A stretch of DNA of 64,000 nucleotides, taken from the NCBI GenBank assembly GCA_029550525.1, contig JAKPHF010000077.1, positions 62,001-126,000 on the forward strand, written 5' to 3'. The notes beneath the pieces were generated by a model. That model ran no database searches. It was given only the letters and a program-made list of their open reading frames with translations, and was not told the origin of the DNA. The position numbers and the translations under genes were made by a program. Shown piece by piece: positions 53,201-61,317 of this stretch (its first letter is position 1; every line of letters starts with the position of its first letter). This DNA comes from Planctomycetota bacterium (lineage in GTDB: Bacteria > Planctomycetota > Phycisphaerae > UBA1845 > PWPN01).

Positions 53201-54866
53201 AGGGGGCCACGCCGCCGTGCACGGTGGTAATCAGCTGGGCCTGGCCGCTCACGCCGCCGCCGCCCGTCAGCGATTGTTTGTCGGTGCTCACGTCCACGTT
53301 CAGCGGCTGACCGACGTTCAGCAGGATTCCGTCGGCAGCCACCTCGCCCAGCGAATCGGTCACCGTACATACGACGAAGTAGCGCCCCGCCAGGAACGAA
53401 CTGGTGAACGTCGGATCGGCAATGGTCAGATCGTTGAGCCTGGATGCGTCCTCGGCGCCGGCGGGATCGGTCACGCTCCATTGGTACGTGTACGGAGGCA
53501 CGCCGCCGTACACCCGCGTGGACAGATGGGCGGTGCCCGTGGGTATCACGCCGCCCGTTGCGGGCCACGGATTGCTCGTCGATACCACCACTCCCAGTGT
53601 GCCCCCGACGAACAGCGTGAGCGAATCCGCAGCCGACATTCCGTTGGCGTCCACCGCGGTGCAGCGAACCACGTGCGAGCCGGGAACATCGCCCGGCGTG
53701 AACACGACGGCGGTTCCCGTCACCGCCGACAACAACGCCGAAGCGTCTTCGCCGTCGGGACCCGTCACCTGCCACGTGACGGTCACGTCGCCGTGCCCGC
53801 CGCGGACGTCGGCGGTCAGCTTCGCCTGCTGGTCGGCGTCGGCGCCGACGGGCAGCACCAGTCGATCGGCGAACACGTCGAGCGTGATCTGCTCGCCCAC
53901 GACCAGCGACGTCGAGCCGATGAGCACCGTGCCTTCGCCGTCGGTGACTGCACAGCGAGCCAGGAACGTGCCGGTCTGATCATCGCTCTCGAAAATGGGC
54001 GAATCCGAGTGAGCATCCCACAACAGGTCGGTTCGCAATCGGCCTTCGGAATCGAGGATTTCCCAATCGAAACGATACGGCTCAGTGCCGCCGATTGGCG
54101 TGGCGACCAGTCGCGCCATGCCGTTGCGGCCACCCCCGGGCAGAACCGTCGTGCGATCGACCGCCACGTCCAGACCGAGATCCTGACCGACCACGACGAT
54201 GAACGACTGCGTGGCTGTCGAGCCCTGAGCGTCGATGATGGTGGCCGTGAGAATGTACCGGCCCACCTGATCCGAGCTGGTGAACCGCGGCACCATGGGA
54301 TTGCTGACATTCAGCCGGTTGTTGTCCGGCTTGCCGTCGGGGCCCGTGCAGACCCAGCCCACCCTGAACGGCGGCACGCCGAACTGCGGATTCAGTTGCA
54401 GTGTCGTCTGTCCGTGCGGACCGCCGCCGGCTCGCACGCCCACGCGCTGAGGTATGATCTCCAGCCCGATGTCGCCGCCGACCTGGATAACCGTGGTGGC
54501 GGTGTAGCGCATGTTGCGGGCGTCCTGGACCACGCAACGGATCTCATACGTGCCGTCGCCGCCGGTGGCCGTGAAGTTCGCCACGTTTTGATTGGCGACG
54601 ATGCACTCGTTGTTGACTCGGCCGTTCGGTCCGACCACCGTCCAGTGGTATGTGTATGGGGCTTGCCCGCCGATGGGTAAGACTCGCAAGGCCGTCTGGT
54701 TGGCCCAACTCGGCGTCCTGAACAGGGTGTAGCGGTCGGCGCGCAGCGAGGCCGACAGTGGATCCGGCTCGTCCGGATTGAACACGAAGAAGATCCCACA
54801 CCCGGGGACCACACCGGCCCAGACGAACAACAGGATGGCTGTTATCGGACGTGTCGTCACGCGCAT
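50256..54866 (-). CDS. giant surface lipoprotein with 13 PKD-like repeats
   Basis: The 1536-residue protein starts with a lipoprotein signal (lipobox VVPGC, about residues 19-23). From about residue 38 to 1350 there are thirteen tandem Ig/PKD-like units of about 100 residues, recognisable by a GG-x-PY-x-Y-x-W core and a C-terminal TV-x-D-x-x-G-x-x-x-x-D pattern. Units 8-13 carry an added Gly/Thr/Ser-rich insert (GSTGTG) and an Asn-Thr-Trp segment, so they form a second subfamily. The last 180 residues are a different beta-rich domain (NVVVTIRDGDDSISGG and IEIGVGDKFGLTG). No catalytic motif is seen. An adhesin or surface-layer role is likely. The opposite strand is open for 863 codons as a shadow. 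Confidence 0.85.
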   Translation of the reverse strand: MRVTTRPITAILLFVWAGVVPGCGIFFVFNPDEPDPLSASLRADRYTLFRTPSWANQTALRVLPIGGQAPYTYHWTVVGPNGRVNNECIVANQNVANFTATGGDGTYEIRCVVQDARNMRYTATTVIQVGGDIGLEIIPQRVGVRAGGGPHGQTTLQLNPQFGVPPFRVGWVCTGPDGKPDNNRLNVSNPMVPRFTSSDQVGRYILTATIIDAQGSTATQSFIVVVGQDLGLDVAVDRTTVLPGGGRNGMARLVATPIGGTEPYRFDWEILDSEGRLRTDLLWDAHSDSPIFESDDQTGTFLARCAVTDGEGTVLIGSTSLVVGEQITLDVFADRLVLPVGADADQQAKLTADVRGGHGDVTVTWQVTGPDGEDASALLSAVTGTAVVFTPGDVPGSHVVRCTAVDANGMSAADSLTLFVGGTLGVVVSTSNPWPATGGVIPTGTAHLSTRVYGGVPPYTYQWSVTDPAGAEDASRLNDLTIADPTFTSSFLAGRYFVVCTVTDSLGEVAADGILLNVGQPLNVDVSTDKQSLTGGGGVSGQAQLITTVHGGVAPYQFRWELFDPQGNLAPDRLSDTMIAGPVFTSDLNTGTYRAKLTTTDAMGTVFVDSLELVVGSTGGGAAGQNLSVSVSATRQTLASGGETATLEALTTGGVPPITYTWKVTDPAGNPADDRLDSTTSDVAVFTSETTQGTYRLRCTVLDAVGNTFTDSVQLTVSDEFHVDLTGSESHLVPGGSVTLIANRTGGYGPFTYSWTAVDASGALAGDFVVGSTGTGGALTAGVDDVTNIWQAPSGLAAMGSYRLTVTATDSAGRSFTDSMTVVVDDRMIVELTADRVHLRPGQSIALTADRTGGSANFAYTWTCRNAAGSFAGAFTSGSTGTGQAFHTAADDIVNTWTAPGAGPGTLGTYRITVSVVDANGITATHTLMVVVDEPFSLDVRASDAAIAAGGTTTLTADRTGGERNFSYAWSARNSLGALAGSFSSGSTGTGTATQDNRPNDATNVWTAPAGIRDTYIITCVATDALGRSFTDHTQVRVGSDDAFLLSLASSEVYVLPGETVTLTADAQNGVANFTYAWTALNEADNPAGTLSAAIQSGVPGDATNTWTAPVPGPGVLGTYRILAIVTDGLGRQTSDTIHVIVHSPLSLDLRAGQTLVVPSEPVTLTADPLGGEPPYDYVWQAFDETGAPVGTFVTGATGVGAASQADMAADAANTWSVATEGTYTIVCTVTDNAGQSFTDSVSVIVSIQQTLLVDVSVEQLSLAPGETVELFAKHIGGTANYNYAWQVVDESGSPAGILGAANQNGLAGDATNTWTAPADDGTYRITCTVTDFHGRRAADTALVRVSSLAVQNLFLAPLANSVILPEQALTWTALGADPGNQFVAAQGLINPAHPRNVVVTIRDGDDSISGGFVRVTGLDARGFPQSEVITIPGTLGTISTTAGVKPFATVHQVDAFGFTGTINIFGQVDTIEIGVGDKFGLTGLLRVADDVPYVYEGGTVYTSGFLLDLTPGQQGIRFVTPPDGLRNYSVIFRAR

Positions 54867-55060
54867 ACGTGTCTTATCGTCGCGCCCGGAAACGGACTTC
54901 AGTTACCAGACCTTCAGTCCGCCGGCTCGATCCGGAAAAGCGGTCCCAATCCCTAACTTCGTGGTCGCGGCGGTGTCTGCAGGGGAGGTGAACGTCGCGC
55001 GCACGCGCTCGTTCGAAAGCGGCTTATGCCAAGCCGGTCAACACGAAAGGCGGATTCCCT

Positions 55061-55552
55061 ATGTTTCGCGGGTTTTCACTCTGTCTGGCCGCGGTTCTGG
55101 CGACGACCTTGGCTCCGGCCGTCAGCCGGGCCGGATCATTTACGTTCGGGTTTGACTTTTACCACGCCGGTTCGGTCCGCACTCACAGTTGGGGTGATTT
55201 GGATGCCGACATCGAGGAGCTCGAAGCCGAGCTGCGGTACACGGGCCAGGACTGGGATCTTGTCGTCCACTATGAAGTCGAGGTGGAGGACGCGCCCGTC
55301 GGTCGATGCGAACTCGTCCTCGAGGTGGTCGATCGGGACTTCCCCTCGCCGCCCATACGTCTGACGCTTCCGCTGGATCAGCCGCGGAAGTATGACGACG
55401 ACGAGATCATCTACTCCGCTCGAATCAGTACCCGCATCGCTCCCGAGCACGTGCGCGATCCCGGCCGCCTGCGGCTGCATGCCTATGTCCTGCCCGTCGG
55501 GGGTGGACCGACGCTCGACCACGACTCGACCCGCATCAAGTTGCGCCGCTGA
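55061..55552 (+). CDS. small secreted protein of unknown function
   Basis: The 163-residue product has a signal peptide (FSLCLAAVLATTLAPAVSRA) and a mature part that looks all-beta, with strongly acidic and hydrophobic alternation (EELEAELRYTGQDWDLVVHY, VGRCELVLEVVDRDF). No family is recognised. It is divergent from the giant lipoprotein and converges on gmhA. A strong bidirectional terminator follows its stop codon. Confidence 0.7.
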   Translation: MFRGFSLCLAAVLATTLAPAVSRAGSFTFGFDFYHAGSVRTHSWGDLDADIEELEAELRYTGQDWDLVVHYEVEVEDAPVGRCELVLEVVDRDFPSPPIRLTLPLDQPRKYDDDEIIYSARISTRIAPEHVRDPGRLRLHAYVLPVGGGPTLDHDSTRIKLRR

Positions 55553-55577
55553 GGTATCCGGAAAGAGAGACAAGAAG

Positions 55578-55635
55578 AACGAGGGATCGAGGAGCCGAGG
55601 AAGCCACATTGGCCTCGACTCCTCGATCCCTCGTT
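55578..55635. terminator. long hairpin between convergent genes
   Basis: Arms of 23 bp (55578-55600 and 55613-55635) pair with a single mismatch, with a 12-nt loop. It lies between the small secreted protein gene and gmhA, and on the minus strand is followed by TTCTTCTTGTCTCTC. It is the strongest terminator-like structure seen in the window. Confidence 0.85.
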
Positions 55636-55638
55636 TCG

Positions 55639-56226
55639 CTAGTTATCACCGCCGGTGAGCTCTTCCGCCTGCCGCTCGATGATGTCGCATACGGCGTGGT
55701 ATGCCACTTCGTGCAGTTGCTGAATCGCGCAGCTGGTCTCAGCCGGCGCCTTGAAACACACGTCGCTCACCGCAAGCAGCTTGCCGCCCGAGCGGCCGGT
55801 GAACGCGACCACCTTCACGCCTTTCTCGCGTGCGGCGCGAACCGCCTCGAGGATGTTCGCGCTGTTGCCGCTGGTACTCAGCACCCACAACACGTCGCCC
55901 TTGCGGGCGTGCGCTTCCACCTGCCGGGCGAACACCCGCTCGTAGCTGTAGTCGTTGCCGATCGCAGTTAAATTGCTCGTGTTCGTGCTCAGGGCTGCGC
56001 AGTTCAGCGCCGGCCGGTCCCGCAGAAACCGCCCCGACAATTCGGCGGCAATGTGCTGAGCGTCGGCCGCCGATCCGCCGTTCCCGCAGACCCAGATCGC
56101 GCCGCCGCTCCGCAGGCAGTCGATCATCAACGCCGCCGCCGCTCGGATCTCGGCCACCCGCTCGCCGTCCATCCGCTGCAGCCCCTCGACCGCCTGGTCC
56201 ACGTGTCGTCGAATGATCTCATCCAT
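55639..56226 (-). CDS. gmhA: phosphoheptose isomerase (sedoheptulose-7-phosphate isomerase)
   Basis: The 195-residue SIS-domain enzyme converts sedoheptulose-7-phosphate to D-glycero-D-manno-heptose-7-phosphate, first step of heptose synthesis for lipopolysaccharide core or glycoprotein. Motifs are GNGGSAADAQHIAAELSGRF near the active site (its Glu is catalytic), STSGNSANILEAV for phosphate binding and QLHEVAYHAVCDIIE with the catalytic His. The ATG at 56226 (MDEIIRRH) fits the family length; the open frame to 56358 has no similarity. No other heptose gene adjoins it. Confidence 0.92.
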   Translation of the reverse strand: MDEIIRRHVDQAVEGLQRMDGERVAEIRAAAALMIDCLRSGGAIWVCGNGGSAADAQHIAAELSGRFLRDRPALNCAALSTNTSNLTAIGNDYSYERVFARQVEAHARKGDVLWVLSTSGNSANILEAVRAAREKGVKVVAFTGRSGGKLLAVSDVCFKAPAETSCAIQQLHEVAYHAVCDIIERQAEELTGGDN

Positions 56227-56437
56227 GGGCCCAAATGGTATCGACAGCCACCGCCAGTCCGCAAGCCGCCGTCCATGGCGCCGCAACTCAGACGAGCGAC
56301 GCGGCCAAATCGATGTGATACAGGATTTTCGCAGGTGCGGATCGATCCACATTTTCACGTTAACGGCTCCGCAACCGGCGCGATTCTGAGACGATCCGCA
56401 GCGAAACCCACTTGTGGCGCTTGCCCCGGTCGGGTTC

Positions 56438-56727
56438 TTCTGCCCCGCAAGGGGCAGGGGTCAATAGCCGGGAGGCGTAAGCCCCCGCTGGGCGACGAAG
56501 GTCCATTCGTTTCGACGCTTCTATCCTATGAAGCCCCGACAGGGGCGACAGATGCGATGTGGCGCCGAAACGGAGTTTATCTCATCGGCTGGTGCGTTGA
56601 AGGGGCGTTCGCGTTGTTCGCAGATCGGCTCGGAACTGTCGCCCCATTCGGGGCTGACTGTGGTATGTTCATATTCGACCGGGGGCTGACGCCCCCGTCT
56701 ATTGACTCCGACCCGCATGCGGGCCGC
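56438..56727 (-). repeat. composite hairpin repeat, copy B
   Basis: About 290 bp; reverse complement of copy A at 49924-50203 with the same hairpin order (TGCCCCGCAAGGGGCA first on this strand, GGCCCGCATGCGGG last). The two copies bracket the giant lipoprotein, the small secreted protein and gmhA. The rest of the 56227-56786 gap holds no gene. Confidence 0.8.
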
Positions 56728-56786
56728 ATACGTGACGTACATTGGGCCCGCACACGCGATATTTGCCTGCCAGACGCGGGGACGCG

Positions 56787-58055
56787 TCAGATGGGGGAGA
56801 GCGTTTCAAGTCGGCCCGAAGTGTCGAGCAGATTGCGAGGCGGGCCGAGTACCTCGATGTCCTCGCGCCCTTTCAAGTCGTCGAGGACGCGCGGCGAGAC
56901 GGCCAACTCGTCGAGCCGAAGCGTGTTGCGGATGTGGATGACGCGCAGGCTCGCCGGATCCGGGTCACCGCAGGCTCGCAGTGTCCATTGCATCGCCTGC
57001 GCGTCGCTCTCGGCAATCATGGGCACTTTGGCTCGCTCCAGAAACGTGCTGGTGGCGGCGTTCTCGTAGGTGGCGGCAAAGTCGATCTTTGAAAACAGCC
57101 GGCGCGAGATGATGTCGGCCAGGCCCATGCCCACCGCGTTTCCGTGCGTGGCGTCGGTCAGATCGCGAACGTAGATCACGCGGATACGTGGGCGCTCGGG
57201 TTCGGGCTGGCCGGGAATCTTCAGCCGGCCGATCACGTTCGTGTCCATACCCAGGCCGCTGATGTCCTTGCCCATCTCATCGACGATCAGCAGGTCCAGC
57301 TCCGGAACCGGCAGCCGCGGCATCTGGGCCCGCGCGATCTCCAGCAGTGCGGGCTCCTCCTCGGCGATGCACCCGGCCGGAATGGCCCGCACGATCATGG
57401 TCTCGTCGTTCGCGTTCTCGACGATGGCCACACCCAGGAGGATGTTCGCCGAGCGCAGCGCCTGGCGCGCCACCTGCGGCATGACTTCACGCAAGCCGCG
57501 CACACCCAGGTTGTGAATCGCCAGCGCCTGGGCGTGCTTGCCCAAACCGATGGCGATCATCTTCATCAACCCGCTCTCGTGCCGGCCATGGAACGACGTG
57601 TGCGGCTTGATGCGGTTGATCACGATCGTCCCGTCGGCGGCGTGGGCGGCGGCGTCGTAGTACACCGGCACCTCGGCATCGCCTTGCGGCAACTCCACCA
57701 CGTCCATGGACGAGACGATCGGCGCACCCACCGCCGCTTCCGTAAGGCCGTACCCTTCGAGCACCTTCCGCTGACCGGCCGCGGTCGCCCCACCGTGGCT
57801 GCCCATGGCCGGCACAATGAACGGCTCGGCTCCTTGCGACTTCACCCAAGCGGCAACCTGTCGCACGATCTCGACCAGGTGGGCGATCCCCCGGCTGCCC
57901 ACGGCGATGGCGATGCGAGCCCCCGGCCGGATGGCCGCCTTGGGTGGCAGGGCTGCGGCGCAGGCTTGCAACTGTGCCTTGAGCTCACTGGCCACGTTTT
58001 CCAGACGATGGGTCGAGAAGTGCTGGCGAATCGGCGTCAAACGCGGGTACGTCAT
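56787..58055 (-). CDS. LarA-like (DUF2088) protein, possible nickel-pincer-dependent isomerase
   Basis: The 422-residue protein has the N-terminal fold of lactate racemase LarA: a nucleotide-like strand IAIAVGSRGIAHL, AMGSHGGATA, and NRIKPHTSFHG with a Lys and two His of the kind that bind the nickel pincer cofactor in LarA. A second half with DLLIVDEMGKDISGLGMDTN follows. Members of this group probably racemise or epimerise a hydroxy acid, but the substrate is unknown and cofactor use is inferred from family only. The genes for making the cofactor (larB, larC, larE) are not in the window. The ATG at 58055 is preferred (MTYPRLTPI). Confidence 0.8.
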   Translation of the reverse strand: MTYPRLTPIRQHFSTHRLENVASELKAQLQACAAALPPKAAIRPGARIAIAVGSRGIAHLVEIVRQVAAWVKSQGAEPFIVPAMGSHGGATAAGQRKVLEGYGLTEAAVGAPIVSSMDVVELPQGDAEVPVYYDAAAHAADGTIVINRIKPHTSFHGRHESGLMKMIAIGLGKHAQALAIHNLGVRGLREVMPQVARQALRSANILLGVAIVENANDETMIVRAIPAGCIAEEEPALLEIARAQMPRLPVPELDLLIVDEMGKDISGLGMDTNVIGRLKIPGQPEPERPRIRVIYVRDLTDATHGNAVGMGLADIISRRLFSKIDFAATYENAATSTFLERAKVPMIAESDAQAMQWTLRACGDPDPASLRVIHIRNTLRLDELAVSPRVLDDLKGREDIEVLGPPRNLLDTSGRLETLSPI

Positions 58056-58418
58056 GCCTTCGCTCCCGTGAGTGTGCCGCAATTCTAGATGTGCAGCGCG
58101 GGCGGCTCAACGGGAAGACTCGGCGACACGGCATCGGGTTGCCACTGAAATCGCGTGCGTTGAGTCGTCAGTGTGAACGTTCGACGCCATCGAAGCTTAA
58201 ATCAGCCGCGGCTCGCGCGTTCCTGCAGCGCGTGCGCCGGTGAGTCTGGAATGCCCCAAGTCCGGGCAAGCGACCGTCCGATATGTTCGATGCCCTCTAC
58301 CGCGGTTGCCGGCATCCCGAGTGCTTTCGCCGGCCTTCGAACGGGGGGACGGGGGCCGGCGCGAACGCGAGAATCGGGTGATCACGGATGTCCGAAATTA
58401 CGCGCCTGACCCTTCCGG
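58056..58418. other. 363 bp divergent gap
   Basis: Between the minus-strand LarA-like gene and the plus-strand TPR gene. I see no gene, repeat or clear promoter here; both promoters should lie in it. Confidence 0.5.
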
Positions 58419-59807
58419 ATGGCCGATATGGCTGATGATTCAGGTTGTTCGCCAACCATGAGCGGAAGCAGGCCCATGCGAGAATGGCAGGACGCAGAAA
58501 CACGAATCGAACGGGCACAGCGCCTAACCGAGATGCAACGTTGGCCGGAAGCCCTCGATGAACTGGACGCGGCACTGGCCATCAACCCTAACGATGCCAC
58601 CTGGCATGCCCAGCGCGGACATGTTCTCGACCAACTCGAGCGGCACGACGAGGCCGCCGAAGCCTATCGCGCCGCTTTGGAACTGGATCCCGACAACTGC
58701 GAGGTCGAGACCGCCCTGGCCATCGACCTGATTAGGATTGGCCGGCACGCCGAAGCGATCAGCCGCCTCGAGCGTCTGGCCAAGGAACATCCCGACTACG
58801 AGCCGGCCTATTGCAACCGCATTGCCGCCTACACCCGTCTCGGCGATCACGAGATGGCCGAGCAGATGTTCTACGAAGCCCAGAACATCACGGAAGACTG
58901 CCCCAACTGCTTCCACCACATGGCCGAATCGCTCGCCTGCCGCGGCGAGTTCGACCGGGCCATCTATTGCTGGCAACGAGCGTTGGAAATCGCCCCCGAT
59001 TACCCCATGGCTCGGCAACGCATCGCCGAGAGCTACTGGATGCAGGGGCGTCACGACAAGGCGCAGGAATACTACCTGGCCGCCATGCGCTGCGATCCCG
59101 GGCAGACCGATCTGCTGGTCGAGTTCGGCGACCTGCTGATCGAACTCGACGACCTCATGGGAGCGGCTGCTCGTTTCCGGCAGGCACTGGACCTCGAGCC
59201 CACGGTCACTCGGCCCAAGATCATGCTCGGCCTGATCTGCTCGCAACAGGGCGATCTGGACGGTGCTGTCCGTTACTTCGAGGCCGCCCTGGCCGATGAC
59301 GAGCACTACCCAGGCCTCCGCGCGCAACTGGGCGAGGCCGAACTGCGACGGGGCAACCTCTATGTCGCCCTGCGGCATCTATCGCTGGCCGTCGAGGACG
59401 ATCCCGACGACGCCATGGCCCAGATGGCGCTGGGCAATTGCCTTCTGCAGCTCGGACGGCCGGCGGAAGCCCGTCAGCACTTCGAGAAGACCATCGAGCT
59501 CGATCCGGAGATGGCGGGGCCGCACCACAATCTGGGCATCTGTTCCTTCCTGACCGGTGATTTCGAAGGCGGAATCCGCCATTGCCTGGAGGCGCTGCGG
59601 ATCGACCCGCAGAATGTCCCGGTTCTGCACAAGCTTGCCTTGGCCTACATGCACCTCGGCAGATGGCGGGAGGCGGCGGAAATGCGCGACCGTGGCCTGG
59701 CCATCGACCCCGAGCACCCCGGGCTCAAGACGCTTCCGCGCCGCTTCTGGACGATGCGGTTGCGGCGGAGCGTTCGCCGGCTGGCTGCGTGCGCCTGGCT
59801 CTTCTGA
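58419..59807 (+). CDS. TPR-repeat protein
   Basis: The 462-residue protein consists of about ten to eleven tandem tetratricopeptide repeats, for example AALAINPNDATWHAQRGHVL, AALELDPDNCEVETALAID, ALEIAPDYPMARQRIAESY and TIELDPEMAGPHHNLGICS. It has no signal peptide or membrane helix, so it is a cytoplasmic scaffold. The C-terminus ends in an Arg-rich segment (MRLRRSVRRLAACAW). Several Met codons near the start (58419, 58431, 58458) are possible; 58419 is the longest without a distinct ribosome-binding site. Partners are unknown. Confidence 0.85.
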   Translation: MADMADDSGCSPTMSGSRPMREWQDAETRIERAQRLTEMQRWPEALDELDAALAINPNDATWHAQRGHVLDQLERHDEAAEAYRAALELDPDNCEVETALAIDLIRIGRHAEAISRLERLAKEHPDYEPAYCNRIAAYTRLGDHEMAEQMFYEAQNITEDCPNCFHHMAESLACRGEFDRAIYCWQRALEIAPDYPMARQRIAESYWMQGRHDKAQEYYLAAMRCDPGQTDLLVEFGDLLIELDDLMGAAARFRQALDLEPTVTRPKIMLGLICSQQGDLDGAVRYFEAALADDEHYPGLRAQLGEAELRRGNLYVALRHLSLAVEDDPDDAMAQMALGNCLLQLGRPAEARQHFEKTIELDPEMAGPHHNLGICSFLTGDFEGGIRHCLEALRIDPQNVPVLHKLALAYMHLGRWREAAEMRDRGLAIDPEHPGLKTLPRRFWTMRLRRSVRRLAACAWLF

Positions 59808-60201
59808 GCGGAACTCCATCACGATTGCGGCCGTCGCGACACCGTTTTGCGACGGTTCTCGTCCCGTTGCAGCAGGGCTGGCATCGCGCTGCCATGCCTC
59901 GGTTGGGCCTGTCCACCTCTTTTCCGGTCACAACACCCGTTGTAAGATGGCTGGCGGCGCGGTGAGAATGGCTGCGTGGAGCGAGGCCCCTGGCGGCGGC
60001 CATGAGGGAAGTCCGCAACCCGCAAGGCGGATTTCCGTATAAGTATCCGCTACCCGCTCTCCCGGCTCTTCCGGAGAGGGCCCGCCATCCAGGGGACCGA
60101 CAGCGAAGCGAGCAGCCGGCGGATTGGAAGGACCGATCTGACTAGAGTATGGTTGCCGGTCCGGCTGCCACAACCCTGATGACGCAGGAAAGGATTTGCT
60201 C
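59808..60201 (+). other. 394 bp gap between two plus-strand genes
   Basis: No supported gene or repeat. A weak inverted CTCTCCGG-type patch is near 60058-60088. Presumably it contains the promoter of the next gene. Confidence 0.5.
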
Positions 60202-61308
60202 ATGCTCTTGGCTCGCCGATTTGCCCTGTCCGCTACTGCGGTGGCGATGATTTGGCCAGTCATCGCCCTCGGTCAGGCGCCCCGGCAGAACGACAACCCG
60301 CCTCCTCGCCAGGGCATCTTCTCGGGATCGCCGCTGTTCTGGCGAACGGACTGGGTGCTCGAGGCCTACATCGCACAGATCACACGACACTACAACCTCA
60401 ACAAGGAACAGGAAGAGTACACCCGCAAACTGCTGAACCAGCGCGTCAAATCGTTCCTGCAGCAGCATGAGCGTGATGTTCGCGCGCTCATGGCCGAGTA
60501 CATGGACTATCAGCTCAGCCAGGAGTTGCCGGAACCGAACGCTGCCCGGGAATTTGCCCGCAAGGCGGCGCCCCTTGCGAAGAGCATCCGCGAGGAGATC
60601 TTCCAGGGCAACATGGAGTGGCGCGAGATCCTCAACGACGAGCAGCGTGCCAAGCACGACCAGGACCTGCAACAGATGACGACCTTCTTCGACAACCTCG
60701 AACTGGGGCTCGAGCGTTGGAAGGAAGGCCGCGTCCAGCCGTCGGACCTGCCTGGCCGCATCGGTCCGCGGCCCACCTCGCTTCAGAATCCGGAGGATGC
60801 CTGGGAGTTCTGGGTCAAGAACTTCATCCGCGTGTACAAGCTCGACGAAGGTCAGCAGCAGACCGCGATGTCGGTCCTGCGAGAGCTGAAAGACGAGGCG
60901 GCCAGGTATCGCCAGTCGAACAAGGATCGGTTCAGCGAACTCGAGGCCGCGCAGAAGACCATCCGTGAGCGTGCACCCAAGACCGATCCGGAAGGACTGG
61001 CCAAGTATCAGGCCGAGACCGCTCGGATCACCAAGCAGAAGGCCGAGCTCGAACGTCCCATCACGGCCTTGTTCGACCAACTGCGTTCTCGCGTCGAGGC
61101 CATCCCGACCGTGGACCAGCGAAAGGCACGACAAGCTCAGCTCGACCGGTTGCGGGCGTCCACGCGGCGGCCTGCCACGCAGCCTCAAGTCGAAGTGCGC
61201 ACGACCACGCGACCTGAGACCAGCCCCGCCGACGAGGAGCAGGCTGAGCAGGTTGGTTCATCGCAGGATGAGCAAGCCGGTGCTGCCGCCGGCGCAGACA
61301 ACCCCTGA
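60202..61308 (+). CDS. secreted helical protein of unknown function
   Basis: The 368-residue product has a signal peptide (LARRFALSATAVAMIWPVIALGQ) and a mature region that is nearly all helix and highly charged, with segments such as QEEYTRKLLNQRVKSFLQQH, LNDEQRAKHDQDLQQM and AQKTIRERAPK. The repeated short ILN-D-EQR and Y-x-LDEGQQQ elements recall the LTxxQ motif of Spy/CpxP-type periplasmic helical proteins, but I cannot confirm that. The last 60 residues are Thr/Glu/Ala-rich and disordered. AGGAAAGGA lies upstream of the ATG at 60202. It converges on nnrE with only 9 bp between them. Confidence 0.7.
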   Translation: MLLARRFALSATAVAMIWPVIALGQAPRQNDNPPPRQGIFSGSPLFWRTDWVLEAYIAQITRHYNLNKEQEEYTRKLLNQRVKSFLQQHERDVRALMAEYMDYQLSQELPEPNAAREFARKAAPLAKSIREEIFQGNMEWREILNDEQRAKHDQDLQQMTTFFDNLELGLERWKEGRVQPSDLPGRIGPRPTSLQNPEDAWEFWVKNFIRVYKLDEGQQQTAMSVLRELKDEAARYRQSNKDRFSELEAAQKTIRERAPKTDPEGLAKYQAETARITKQKAELERPITALFDQLRSRVEAIPTVDQRKARQAQLDRLRASTRRPATQPQVEVRTTTRPETSPADEEQAEQVGSSQDEQAGAAAGADNP

Positions 61309-61317
61309 CCGCGGCGA

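Noticed and set aside
52089..54680. 863-codon open frame on the plus strand, opposite the giant lipoprotein
   Set aside because: Shadow of a repetitive high-GC gene; its composition (Arg, His and Gly-rich) has no family sense and no ribosome-binding site is seen.
49924..56727. Composite transposon
   Set aside because: The flanking copies carry no transposase and no target-site duplication could be shown; kept only as a possible inversion substrate.
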